From Christiangramia fulva (GTDB taxonomy: Bacteria; Bacteroidota; Bacteroidia; Flavobacteriales; Flavobacteriaceae): a stretch of 64,000 nt of DNA. The position numbers and the translations under genes were made by a program. This document shows positions 44,427 through 52,871 of the stretch, piece after piece (position 1 is the first letter of the stretch; each line of letters begins with the position of its first letter). Below the pieces are notes generated by a model, which ran no database searches, was not told where the DNA came from, and saw only the letters and a list, made by a program, of their open reading frames with translations. Location of the stretch: NCBI RefSeq assembly GCF_003024155.1, contig NZ_CP028136.1, positions 1,426,001-1,490,000 of the forward strand, read 5' to 3'.

Positions 44427-45650
44427 ATGATTGAAAAAACCGATTTAACATATGAAAAGACCGTTCTGATTGGGATCGTGACCAAAGATCAGGATCAGGA
44501 CAAATTGGAAGAATATCTTGATGAACTCGAATTTCTTACCTATACCGCCGGGGGTGAAGTGATCAAACGCTTTTCTCAGAAACTCGAGCGTCCCGATCCT
44601 AAAACTTTTATCGGTTCAGGTAAAATGGATCAGGTTCGCGAATTTGTGAAAGAGCATGAGATCGGAGCTGTAATTTTTGATGACGAACTTTCCCCGGCCC
44701 AGCAAAAAAATATTGAAAAGATCTTGCGATGCAAAATTCTGGACCGAACAGGTCTTATTCTTGATATTTTTGCGCAACGTGCCAAAACAAGTTATGCCAG
44801 AACTCAGGTAGAACTCGCCCAATATGAATATTTATTGCCCAGGCTAGCCGGGATGTGGACTCACTTAGAAAGACAGCGTGGTGGTATTGGAATGCGAGGA
44901 CCCGGTGAAACCGAGATCGAAACCGACCGTCGTATTGTTCGCGACAAAATAGCTTTGCTGAAGAAGAAGCTGGAAACCATCGATAAGCAAATGGAAGTGC
45001 AACGCGGTAATCGCGGCCAATTAGTGCGTGTCGCCCTGGTGGGCTATACCAATGTTGGAAAATCAACATTGATGAATACCATAAGTAAAAGCGAAGTTTT
45101 TGCCGAAAACAAGCTCTTTGCAACACTTGACACCACTGTAAGAAAAGTTGTGATTAGAAATTTGCCATTTTTACTGACAGACACCGTAGGTTTTATTAGA
45201 AAACTTCCCACCCAGCTGGTAGAATCTTTTAAATCAACGCTGGATGAGGTACGCGAAGCCGATTTATTGTTGCATGTGGTTGATATTTCCCATCCGAATT
45301 TTGAAGAGCATATAAAATCGGTGAATCAAATTCTTCGGGAGATAGACAGTCTGGATAAACCCATTATTATGGTCTTTAATAAGATCGATATTTATGAGCA
45401 GGAGAAAATTGAAGAAGACGACCTGATGACCGAAAGAACCTCTGCTCATTATTCATTAAAGGAATGGAAAAAGACCTGGATGAACAAAATGGGTGATAAT
45501 GTGATCTTTATTTCGGCTTTAAATAAAGAAAACCTTGAAGACTTTAGAAAGAAGGTCTACGAAGCCGTGAGAGAAATCCACATTACCCGCTTTCCCTACA
45601 ATAACTTCCTTTATCCTGAATACGACAAATACGGAGAAGAGAAACAATAA
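44427..45650 (+). CDS. hflX: ribosome-associated GTPase HflX
   Basis: A 407-residue GTPase that binds the large ribosomal subunit and helps split stalled ribosomes. The N-terminal domain (1-180) ends in GGIGMRGPGETEIETDRRIV. The G domain has G1 GYTNVGKSTLM (about 203), G2 TLDTTVR, G3 DTVGFIRKLP (about 252) and G4 NKID (about 320). A candidate promoter lies at 44388-44420 (TTTT, 21 bases, TACCTTTA), but both boxes depart from the consensus. Confidence 0.95.
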   Translation: MIEKTDLTYEKTVLIGIVTKDQDQDKLEEYLDELEFLTYTAGGEVIKRFSQKLERPDPKTFIGSGKMDQVREFVKEHEIGAVIFDDELSPAQQKNIEKILRCKILDRTGLILDIFAQRAKTSYARTQVELAQYEYLLPRLAGMWTHLERQRGGIGMRGPGETEIETDRRIVRDKIALLKKKLETIDKQMEVQRGNRGQLVRVALVGYTNVGKSTLMNTISKSEVFAENKLFATLDTTVRKVVIRNLPFLLTDTVGFIRKLPTQLVESFKSTLDEVREADLLLHVVDISHPNFEEHIKSVNQILREIDSLDKPIIMVFNKIDIYEQEKIEEDDLMTERTSAHYSLKEWKKTWMNKMGDNVIFISALNKENLEDFRKKVYEAVREIHITRFPYNNFLYPEYDKYGEEKQ

Positions 45651-45713
45651 GCTTAATAAAGCTTTAACTCAAAAAAGTCAGATTCTTTTTAAATTTATAA
45701 GTATCAAAAACTT

Positions 45714-46469
45714 ATGATGATGAAGAAACTGACTTTTTTAATTGTTTTAATTTTAGGTTTTGAGCTTTCCGCTCAATCGCTGGAAGGTTCCTGGCGTCTG
45801 GTTGAACAAAATGGATTGAAGCTGGATACCGTGGAGGTGATTCGTATTTATGAAGATAATTATTTCGCCGAAAATGCTAAAAATAATACTACTGACGAAT
45901 TTTTATGGGCCGAAGGCGGTGAATATCAAACCGGAGATTATAAAGAAATTATAGATTTTACCACTCGCGATAAAGATTTAGTGGGTGCAACTCTGGATCC
46001 TAAACTTACTTTTATCAATAAGGATAAAATTCAGATCAACGATGTTACCAACGACGAGATCTGGGAAAGAATTTCCGATGCTAAAAATGACCTTACCGGT
46101 AACTGGGTCATCACTGGCAGGAAAAGCGATGGAGAAATTAGCCGAAGCACTCCCGGAGATCGCAGGACCATTAAGATACTTGGCGGCGATCGCTTTCAGT
46201 GGGCGGCTTTTAATTCAAAAACCGGAGAATTCTTTGGAAGTGGCGCCGGAACCTACCAGGCAAAAGACGGGAAATACACTGAGAATATCGAGAATTTCTC
46301 CCGGGATAAAAATCGTGTCGGAGCCAAATTGCAATTCGATTATATCTTTAAAGACGGCGAATGGCATCATATAGGCAAAAGCTCAAAAGGCGATCCCATG
46401 TACGAGATATGGTCGCCCTATGCTGATGCTTATCAGAAGAAAAGTATTGCTGAGGATGACAAATATTAA
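45714..46469 (+). CDS. secreted protein of unknown function with an internal duplication
   Basis: A 251-residue exported protein with a signal peptide ending near ELSAQS (residue 21). Two related halves follow: residues about 22-125 (LEGSWRLVEQNG, FLWAEGGEYQ, TTRDKDLVGATLDPKLTFI) and about 126-235 (LTGNWVITGRKSDGE, QWAAFNSKTGEFFGSGAGTYQ, FSRDKNRVGAKLQFDYIFKD). Each half has the G-x-W start and strand pattern of lipocalin-like barrels. The second half carries a basic and aromatic end. Function unknown. Its 3' end overlaps the convergent epimerase gene by four bases. Confidence 0.8.
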   Translation: MMMKKLTFLIVLILGFELSAQSLEGSWRLVEQNGLKLDTVEVIRIYEDNYFAENAKNNTTDEFLWAEGGEYQTGDYKEIIDFTTRDKDLVGATLDPKLTFINKDKIQINDVTNDEIWERISDAKNDLTGNWVITGRKSDGEISRSTPGDRRTIKILGGDRFQWAAFNSKTGEFFGSGAGTYQAKDGKYTENIENFSRDKNRVGAKLQFDYIFKDGEWHHIGKSSKGDPMYEIWSPYADAYQKKSIAEDDKY

Positions 46470-47272
46470 TGAATTGAGGTATTAAACTTAAATTTTAATT
46501 CCTTCTGAATTTTTTCTGAACTGATAATTTTTCCTTTAGAAGTCGCAGAATGATCAAATTCTGGAAGCTGAAGGTTCTTTTTTCTGGCGATAGAAGTATA
46601 ATATTCTTCTTTTGAAGGATGTTCAGGGTAAACTAAATTGTAAACTGAGGTTTTTCCTTTATTTTTTAGCACACTCTGTATCGCGGCGATGCAATCATCC
46701 CTATGCACGAGGTTCACCGGGGCTTCCGGATTTTGGATCCCTTTTCTTCCCGATAAAAATTTTACCGGATGACGACCTCCGCCTATGAGTCCGCCAAATC
46801 TTAATACTGTAGTGTTCAATTTTTGGTTATTCAGAAAAAGCAATTCAGCATTATGGAGTTGAATGGCTTTGTCACTGGAGTTGTCAGTTTCAGATTCTTC
46901 CGTGTAGACCGGAAAATTTTCCGTATCGGGATACACCGAAGTTGAACTGGTATAAATGATCTTTTTCGGTGCATTGTTTTCAATATACGGAAGAAGATTC
47001 CGAATCTTCCTGACGTAATTGATCTCAGGATGACTTCGCAGACCGGGAGGGACTGAAATCACAAGGACTTCGCAACCCGATAAAAAAGACCTTAGATCAC
47101 CCTGTACGCCTTTCTCGTAAAGCTTTAGCTGGTAAGGGAGAATACCGTCTTTTCGCAATTCGGCCATTTTTTCCATGCTGGTAACCGATCCCCGCACTTC
47201 ATGCATTTCAGCAATTAATTTTTTGGCCAGTTCTTTCCCCAGCCATCCACATCCAAGTATTGAAATCTTCAT
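46466..47272 (-). CDS. NAD(P)-dependent epimerase-like SDR
   Basis: A 268-residue Rossmann-fold protein resembling YeeZ-type short-chain dehydrogenases. The nucleotide site is ILGCGWLGKELAKKL (about 4-18), with IYTSSTSVYP (about 108) in place of a classical Ser-Tyr-Lys triad and RFGGLIGGGRHP (about 160). A terminal DUF-like tail ends FKFNTSIH. Substrate unknown. It starts two bases before the M28 gene end, so the two probably share a leftward transcript. Confidence 0.8.
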   Translation of the reverse strand: MKISILGCGWLGKELAKKLIAEMHEVRGSVTSMEKMAELRKDGILPYQLKLYEKGVQGDLRSFLSGCEVLVISVPPGLRSHPEINYVRKIRNLLPYIENNAPKKIIYTSSTSVYPDTENFPVYTEESETDNSSDKAIQLHNAELLFLNNQKLNTTVLRFGGLIGGGRHPVKFLSGRKGIQNPEAPVNLVHRDDCIAAIQSVLKNKGKTSVYNLVYPEHPSKEEYYTSIARKKNLQLPEFDHSATSKGKIISSEKIQKELKFKFNTSIH

Positions 47273-47273
47273 A

Positions 47274-49592
47274 TTATTCTATCGTCACCGTTTTTTTAAG
47301 TATGCTTGCGTCATTAAGTACAAAAGGCCGCGGAATCATATTTTTGGTCCTTTCTTCCACCTTTAGTTTTTTATTCTGAAGCAGGTCATAAGCCGATTCG
47401 TAAATGATAAATTTAGGTTTTTCTCCTTTCGGAACACTAAATTCCAGCTTAAGTGTGTCATTTCCTGAAGCAAAATAAGTGAGAATTCTTTCCTGCCAGC
47501 GCTTTTTGAACATGTGGAAAGAGTGATCTTTAAAATCAACATTTCCGGCTTCCAGATCATCTACTTTGAAATCATTGAATTTTACATCATTTATTTCATA
47601 GATATCTATTCGATTGATCTCCCTGTTGGGTGCAATTTTCATTGAATAGGATTCAACATTACCAGAATCAATTTCCTTTTTATTCAGAATAATATCCGGC
47701 TGCGGTATTGAAACAAAAGGGGCTTCTGCTTCAAAAGTGAAATTGCTGCCGTACTTGCTCTGAAAATTCATTTCCTGATTGGATTTCACTTTTGGATGTT
47801 CACCAAAGATCCTTGAGGTCCAGGCATCGATTTTATGATCGTAAGAATACCAGTGAGCGGTATGATCATCGAGATCCTGCATATAAACCAGGCTGTTGGG
47901 TTTAGGCCTTTTTTCGTTGAAATTGGCATGAAAATGAGCGATTATCAGGAGTACCGCGAAGGTAAGCAGGCTATGAATACCGAACATTTTAAGTCTCTTG
48001 AAATATCCGAAAACGGGTAAAAATAAGAGGAATAACAGGGAGATCAGGATCGCTGTTACAAAGAGCATTTTTAGTCCCAGCGCCACCGGAAGGCTACAAA
48101 TAAACGGGAACAGAATAAAAATTGCCGGAAAACATAAGACAGCCATAATGATCCTGTTTGGTTTTTTAAAAAAGATCATAATGGCGAACTGTACTAAACC
48201 AAAATAAACGGGAATGATAAAATACGAAGCTCCCTTAAGATAAACCGAAATTACCCAGCATAAAACAATCCATACCAGCAGGGCAGCTGGGAAAATTCCG
48301 GCTGTGTTCTGCTTTTTTCGGAAAGCGTTATAGATCAGGAAACAAATTCCGAAGGCAAGAAAGATCACCGCGGCGATATACCAGTAGCCGTTATAGGTAA
48401 AACCATGTTCCATTTCGTTATACCGCGGATAAATGAGCAGCCAGAGCTTCCAGAAGATCCAGCCAAAAAATCCCGACAGGAGCAGGCTTAACAAAAGAGG
48501 TGGAAAACCTTTCAGAAAATCGACAAAATCAAGCCTTTCTTTTTTGATCCCATAGACCATCAGCACCAGGAAAGTGAGGATGGCCAATACCAGCATAGGC
48601 GTGATCCAGTCAAAAGAATAGGTAACCAGTAATCCGAAGGGAAGATTGAAATAAATAAGATCCCGGTCGCTGTTTAAATTTTCTAAATCGGCATCTTTGA
48701 AATAATCCAGCAGCGGCATGAGGTAGCTTCCCTGCTGGGCGAGTGTTTCCTTATCAAGATTTTCGGGTTTGTCAAGCGCGGTATGATAATCATAATGATC
48801 ATCGATAAAAGCGAAATTATAGCCGTTGATATTTGACTGCTCCCTGAGTACCGTAAGATCGGTATCGTTAGGCAGCATTTTATAAATACTGTATGCCAGT
48901 GAATTCGTCACCGGAAATCGCGGATTTGCTTTCTTAAAAGCTTCTATTAATTTAGCATTTTTATCGTTGGTTTCCAGCAGCATAAATGAATTTCCGCCAC
49001 TGCCTCTGGCCTCGAAATTTAGTGCCAGCGCAACGTCTTTTGCCCATGGATGATCTTTTACGAATAATTCGGCTCCATTGAGCCCAAGTTCCTCGGCATC
49101 GGTAAATAAAATGATAATATCATTTTTAAAACTGCTGTTTCGCGCAAGAAATGCCCGAATCCCTTCTAAAATTGTAGCTACTCCGCTTCCGGCATCACTG
49201 GCACCAAAAGATGAATGGGGGGCACTGTCATAATGGGTCATTAAAAGCAGTGCCTCGCCGTCTCCCGACCCTTTAAGCCGGGCAAGAATGTTGGTAGGTT
49301 TCGTAAGTATTGCGTGTTTGTTGAGTACATATCCTTCCTGGGTCTGTACCTCAAGTCCCATTTCCTGAAGCTGGTTCACAATGTAGTTTCGGACTTCGCT
49401 GTGGGCGCGGCTGCCCAGGTAATGAGGTTTTTCACCTATCGCCTGAACATGCTCAAAAGCCCGTTTTGTAGAAAACTGCGTTAAAGGGACTTTTTCATCA
49501 GGATTATTGTCAGGCTGATCAAACTGAAAACTGAGCCAGATAGCAAAAGCCAGAAGTAAAAAGGAAAGGAGGCCGGAAAATCTTCGGTTCAT
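47274..49592 (-). CDS. membrane-anchored M28 zinc aminopeptidase
   Basis: A 772-residue peptidase. A membrane helix (about 5-22) is followed by a peptidase domain (about 85-300) with zinc ligands in THYDSAPHSSFGASDAGSG (H and D), LFTDAEELGLNG (E-E) and, later, DDHYDYHT. The remainder has about eight membrane helices (about 325-555) and a C-terminal beta domain. This layout resembles ER-type Fxna-related aminopeptidases found in Bacteroidota. It removes N-terminal residues from peptides outside the cytoplasmic membrane. It has its own well-spaced promoter upstream. Confidence 0.9.
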   Translation of the reverse strand: MNRRFSGLLSFLLLAFAIWLSFQFDQPDNNPDEKVPLTQFSTKRAFEHVQAIGEKPHYLGSRAHSEVRNYIVNQLQEMGLEVQTQEGYVLNKHAILTKPTNILARLKGSGDGEALLLMTHYDSAPHSSFGASDAGSGVATILEGIRAFLARNSSFKNDIIILFTDAEELGLNGAELFVKDHPWAKDVALALNFEARGSGGNSFMLLETNDKNAKLIEAFKKANPRFPVTNSLAYSIYKMLPNDTDLTVLREQSNINGYNFAFIDDHYDYHTALDKPENLDKETLAQQGSYLMPLLDYFKDADLENLNSDRDLIYFNLPFGLLVTYSFDWITPMLVLAILTFLVLMVYGIKKERLDFVDFLKGFPPLLLSLLLSGFFGWIFWKLWLLIYPRYNEMEHGFTYNGYWYIAAVIFLAFGICFLIYNAFRKKQNTAGIFPAALLVWIVLCWVISVYLKGASYFIIPVYFGLVQFAIMIFFKKPNRIIMAVLCFPAIFILFPFICSLPVALGLKMLFVTAILISLLFLLFLPVFGYFKRLKMFGIHSLLTFAVLLIIAHFHANFNEKRPKPNSLVYMQDLDDHTAHWYSYDHKIDAWTSRIFGEHPKVKSNQEMNFQSKYGSNFTFEAEAPFVSIPQPDIILNKKEIDSGNVESYSMKIAPNREINRIDIYEINDVKFNDFKVDDLEAGNVDFKDHSFHMFKKRWQERILTYFASGNDTLKLEFSVPKGEKPKFIIYESAYDLLQNKKLKVEERTKNMIPRPFVLNDASILKKTVTIE

Positions 49593-49611
49593 GTATTTGA
49601 TTGAAACTAAT

Positions 49612-49643
49612 TAAAGGTAATCAAGTTTTTATTATTCTTCAAA
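49612..49643 (-). promoter_or_regulatory. promoter of the M28 peptidase gene
   Basis: Read leftward, TTTG (49640-49643) is followed after 20 bases by TACCTTTA (49612-49619), seven of eight positions to consensus. The start codon is 20 bases further. Confidence 0.6.
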
Positions 49644-49714
49644 ATTCGCTTTAAAAGAAGTATTTTTCTAAAATTCATTATATTTAAGTAATTACTAATC
49701 AAAAACTTAATAAA

Positions 49715-50182
49715 ATGGGGATAAAAAGTTTTATGGGACGACGGGCTGCACCCCCGAAGCCGAAGAGCACACCAATGCTTGTAAAAGATTATATGAGTAA
49801 GAAACTCATTACTTTCAGAGAGAAAGAAAATATCATGGATGCCATGGATAAGCTCATTAAAAACGGTATTTCCGGCGGTTGTGTAGTCAATGAAAAAAAT
49901 GAACTGCTTGGGATTATTTCTGAAGGAGATTGTATCAAACAAATTTCAGATAGCCGTTATTATAATATGCCTATGAGCGACCAAACCGTTGCTAAACGCA
50001 TGAATTGCAATGTGGAAACCATCGATGGGAATATGAATGTATTTGACGCCGCGAAGAAATTTATTGAACTTAAATTTCGCCGGTTCCCCATAGTGGAAGA
50101 CGGAAAACTCGTAGGGCAGATTAGTCAGCGTGATGTTCTGCGGGCCGCGTTAAAACTTAAAGGTCATACCTGGCAATATTAG
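49715..50182 (+). CDS. protein with two CBS domains
   Basis: A 155-residue protein of two CBS motifs (about 22-82 and 95-150): MLVKDYMSKKLITFREKEN to NELLGIISEGDCIKQI, then VAKRMNCNVETIDGNMN to KLVGQISQRDVLRAA. CBS pairs bind adenine nucleotides and act as sensors. The first 20 residues are a basic, proline-rich tail. There is no effector domain, so it probably regulates another protein. Not in an obvious operon. Confidence 0.87.
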   Translation: MGIKSFMGRRAAPPKPKSTPMLVKDYMSKKLITFREKENIMDAMDKLIKNGISGGCVVNEKNELLGIISEGDCIKQISDSRYYNMPMSDQTVAKRMNCNVETIDGNMNVFDAAKKFIELKFRRFPIVEDGKLVGQISQRDVLRAALKLKGHTWQY

Positions 50183-50240
50183 TTTTATTTTTTTCTAAGC
50201 TCGTTTTGCAGCATGGCTATCTCATCTAAAAATTTAAAAA

Positions 50241-50279
50241 GCTCATTGGCTTTAAGGCTTTATTTTGCCTTTTTTGAGC
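50241..50279 (+). terminator. possible terminator after CBS gene
   Basis: An inner stem AAGGC (50254-50258) with GCCTT (50267-50271), enclosed by GCTCA (50241-50245) and TGAGC (50275-50279), is followed only by short T runs. Weak; about 60 bases after the CBS stop, and it could be another structured RNA. Confidence 0.4.
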
Positions 50280-50417
50280 ATTCCAACTACAAGCATTGGC
50301 TACTTGAAAAGACTACTCCCGGTTTACTGTGAAAAAGGATTAATTTCCTCATTTTCTACGGAAAATCAGGTTTTTAAAAAGGATGAACTTATATACGTAA
50401 AACTACAAATTGGCTGA

Positions 50418-50765
50418 TCACTTTCTTCTCACCAGCGCATAAAAATCGTTTTCCAGTGGAAGGTAACCCTGGTCATAGATAAAGAAATACTGTGCCCCGG
50501 CTTTCGTGGTGTAAATACTGGTAAAATATTCAAAATTAAAACCTTTGGTAAGCAGTTTGCTTCGGGAGACCGAAGTTTTCCCATCGGGATTTAATTCCTC
50601 AAGAATTCTGTGATTTCTGCGAAGGAGATTATTTACATTTCGTATGAGATTACTGGTGTCTTTATTGGCTTTGTTATGATAGGCATTTCGGCAGTAATCA
50701 CTGCAGAATTTTTTATCGGTTCGTCCGCGAATCACCTCGCCACATTCCAGGCAATGTTTTTCCAT
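50418..50765 (-). CDS. small protein with zinc ribbon
   Basis: A 115-residue protein. Residues 5-29 form a zinc site with four cysteines: CLECGEVIRGRTDKKFCSDYC, followed by RNAYHN. This resembles DUF2116-type ribbons used in nucleic-acid or protein binding. The rest is helix then beta (YFTSIYTTKAGAQYFFIYDQ). It is common in Flavobacteriia without known function. The gene stands alone between CBS and monooxygenase genes. Confidence 0.78.
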   Translation of the reverse strand: MEKHCLECGEVIRGRTDKKFCSDYCRNAYHNKANKDTSNLIRNVNNLLRRNHRILEELNPDGKTSVSRSKLLTKGFNFEYFTSIYTTKAGAQYFFIYDQGYLPLENDFYALVRRK

Positions 50766-50866
50766 ATTTTAAAGATAAATAAAATTAAAATATAGGATAC
50801 TGAAAATTAGTGCTTAAGAAGAAATAGTAGTGGAAAGGAAGTTTTTTAAACTGCAAAGAAAAAAGT

Positions 50867-51178
50867 TTAGAAATGATAATCTCTTTCAACTTTGGCGATG
50901 CGAACGCTGTATTTTTCATACCATTCCTTTTTTCCCAGTTCCTGTGCAATTAAATGTTCTGAATTTTCCTTCCAGTTTTTAATACTTTCCAGGTCTTCCC
51001 AGTAGGAAACACTGATGCCAATTTCCTGCCGTGCCGATTCAAAACCAAGATATCCTGGCTGTTCTTTTGCCAGTTTTTCCATTTTTTCGGCCATTTCCGC
51101 GTAAGCTTTTGAATCATCTTTTTTCAGGGAAGTAAAGATTACTGCATAATAAGGTGGTTCTGGAGTTTTTTCGATCAT
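50867..51178 (-). CDS. antibiotic biosynthesis monooxygenase (ABM)-like protein
   Basis: A 103-residue ferredoxin-like fold protein. The pattern YYAVIFTSLKKDDSKAYAEMAEKMEKLAKEQPGYLGFESARQE and later SYWEDLESIKNWKENSEHLIAQE (about 55-77) match the ABM/YgiN-like family. Members are small dimeric enzymes or haem-degradation relatives; the function of this branch is not known. It overlaps the methyltransferase stop by four bases and is translated with it. Confidence 0.87.
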   Translation of the reverse strand: MIEKTPEPPYYAVIFTSLKKDDSKAYAEMAEKMEKLAKEQPGYLGFESARQEIGISVSYWEDLESIKNWKENSEHLIAQELGKKEWYEKYSVRIAKVERDYHF

Positions 51179-51795
51179 GTTTTTAAAAATAAGAAACTGA
51201 TGAGTCTAGGTGTTTCGGCACCGTCATCGAAGCCTTCCTCCATTTTTTCAAATTTGAATCCAGCAGAAGTAGCGCTTTTTGTGAAATCTGAAATATGATG
51301 GGTAAAAGTTTCCAATTCGGTGCGGCCTTCGGCAGTATCAAATCTTGCTTTGGTGCCATTATATTGTTTATAAGGATGCAATTCAGAAATAAAAAGATAA
51401 CCACCTGATTTCAATTTTTTAAAAGCTTCAGAAAACTGAAAATCCAGATCCTCAATATGTTCCAGCACAAGGTTGAAAGTGACCAGATTTACCGAAGAAT
51501 CGGCTACCGGCCAGGTCTTGGTAATATCGGCATCAATAAAATGAACGTTTTTATCAGGAAATTTTTTCCGGGCGATCTTCAGCATTTCTTCGGAAAAATC
51601 AATGCCGGTAAGCTGATCAGCGTTTTGGGCTAAAAACCCTGTGTTCTTTCCTGTGCCGCAGCCAATTTCGAGAACTTCCGAAAACTGAATTTTGGAGAGC
51701 ATTTTTTCGGTCATCAGTTTGTCCAGATCCCTCGTTTTATTCTTATTCGAATCATACTGGGAAGACCAAAGATTATATGCCGACTTTACGCTCAT
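51175..51795 (-). CDS. class I SAM-dependent methyltransferase
   Basis: A 206-residue methyltransferase. The SAM motif VLEIGCGTGKNTGFLA is at about 40-55, followed by GIDFSEEML (about 64), VHFIDADITKTWP (about 82) and VTFNLVLEHIEDL (about 104). No substrate domain is evident. It follows the PepSY-type membrane gene with no gap and overlaps the ABM gene, so the three form an operon. Confidence 0.88.
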   Translation of the reverse strand: MSVKSAYNLWSSQYDSNKNKTRDLDKLMTEKMLSKIQFSEVLEIGCGTGKNTGFLAQNADQLTGIDFSEEMLKIARKKFPDKNVHFIDADITKTWPVADSSVNLVTFNLVLEHIEDLDFQFSEAFKKLKSGGYLFISELHPYKQYNGTKARFDTAEGRTELETFTHHISDFTKSATSAGFKFEKMEEGFDDGAETPRLISFLFLKT

Positions 51796-52308
51796 CTACA
51801 CAAATAAAAGGATAAGTAACAAAACAATTCCGCCTACCGAAAACCAGAGCCCTTTTTTAAACACTTTGGTTGAAGGCACAAACATCCAGAAAGCCGAAAC
51901 CACGAAAAACAAGAGGGAGAGTCCGAAGAATATATTGAAATAGAACAATGGCTGTCGCGTATTTGCCTTATGTAATTTTGTAAAACTGGAAAGAACCGCC
52001 GGCAGTTGTTTCACCTGGTAGGTTGCAATTCCGGTTGAGCGGTCGAGCACTCCCTCTTTAAAAAAAGATTTTGTTCCTTCGGTTCTATCGATTTTAAAAT
52101 TTTTGATCCGCAGTGTTTGACCGAGCTGCTGTTCATTTAATCCTTCCGGGACCTTTTTCTGAACGGTTTTCTCCACTAAAAAAGTTTCGGTGGTGCGAAA
52201 GATCATGACAATTCCGCTAATCGCGTACATGGCCATGATTCCGGCGAGGAAAAATCCGAGGTAGCGGTGATAGGTCCTAAAATTATTGCGGGTTTTACGT
52301 TTATTCAT
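51796..52308 (-). CDS. PepSY-associated membrane protein
   Basis: A 170-residue protein with a basic start (NKRKTRNNFRTYHRYLGFF), three membrane helices (about 14-38, 122-143 and 148-170) and a periplasmic stretch between the first two. RTYHRYLGFFLAGIMAMYAISGIVM is the typical first helix of PepSY-TM proteins, which relate to iron or redox handling. The periplasmic part is short, without a full PepSY peptidase-inhibitor domain. First gene of the operon with the methyltransferase and ABM genes. Confidence 0.82.
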   Translation of the reverse strand: MNKRKTRNNFRTYHRYLGFFLAGIMAMYAISGIVMIFRTTETFLVEKTVQKKVPEGLNEQQLGQTLRIKNFKIDRTEGTKSFFKEGVLDRSTGIATYQVKQLPAVLSSFTKLHKANTRQPLFYFNIFFGLSLLFFVVSAFWMFVPSTKVFKKGLWFSVGGIVLLLILLFV

Positions 52309-52396
52309 TTCTTATAAGTTGAAGATGCTAAAAATAATCTAATACTTTGATTCCTTCCAGCCCGAAAGGTTTAAATCTTGCGAGGTATTTATTCGT

Positions 52397-52436
52397 TTAC
52401 AAACGCTTACAAACGCTTACAAACGCAAATAAACGT
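52397..52436. repeat. helically phased 10-bp repeats upstream of ssb
   Basis: Three exact copies of TTACAAACGC lie end to end at 52397-52406, 52407-52416 and 52417-52426. A fourth copy of the core AAACGY, with AAAT in front, lies at 52431-52436 in the same 10-base phase. It is bounded by CGTTTAC on the left and AACGTAAGC on the right, giving partial symmetry. Confidence 0.85.
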
Positions 52437-52534
52437 AAGCAAATATTTTTCAGACGATTACAGAATGATTGCTGTCGCACATTTGTCTCGTTGAAATGAA
52501 CTAATGATTTTCGACTGCAATAAATTCTATAGTT

Positions 52535-52870
52535 ATGAGCACTTTAAGAAACACAGTACAGTTAATTGGTCACGTAGGTAATGATCCAGAAATCGTAAAT
52601 CTTGAATCGGGTAAAAAGCTTGCCAAATTTTCGGTGGCCACCAATGAAAATTATCGCAATGCCAAAGGAGAAAAGATCACCGATACGCAGTGGCATAATA
52701 TCGTGGCCTGGGGTAAGACCGCCGAGCTGGTTGAGAATTATGTTCCCAAGGGAAAAGAAGTAGGGATCGAGGGCAAGCTTACCACCCGAAGCTACGAAGA
52801 TAAAGATGGGAATAAACGCTATATAACCGAAGTGGTTTGCAATGAGCTGCTGCTTTTGGGAAGTAAGTAA
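52535..52870 (+). CDS. ssb: single-stranded DNA-binding protein, short form
   Basis: A 111-residue OB-fold SSB. The N-terminus MSTLRNTVQLIGHVGNDPEI, the central KFSVATNENYRNAKGEKITDTQWHNIVAWGK and the end KDGNKRYITEVVCNELLLLG fit SSB throughout. The usual acidic C-terminal tip (DDDIPF type) that recruits partner proteins is absent; it ends in LLGSK. The family usually has about 140 or more residues with a tail, so this is a tailless paralogue. Phased 10-bp repeats lie about 100 bases upstream. It is transcribed away from the PepSY operon and converges with the HDAC-like gene. Confidence 0.9.
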   Translation: MSTLRNTVQLIGHVGNDPEIVNLESGKKLAKFSVATNENYRNAKGEKITDTQWHNIVAWGKTAELVENYVPKGKEVGIEGKLTTRSYEDKDGNKRYITEVVCNELLLLGSK

Positions 52871-52871
52871 A

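Noticed and set aside
52397..52440. Tandem repeat considered as a CRISPR array
   Set aside because: Units of 10 bases with no spacers and no cas genes; does not fit CRISPR.
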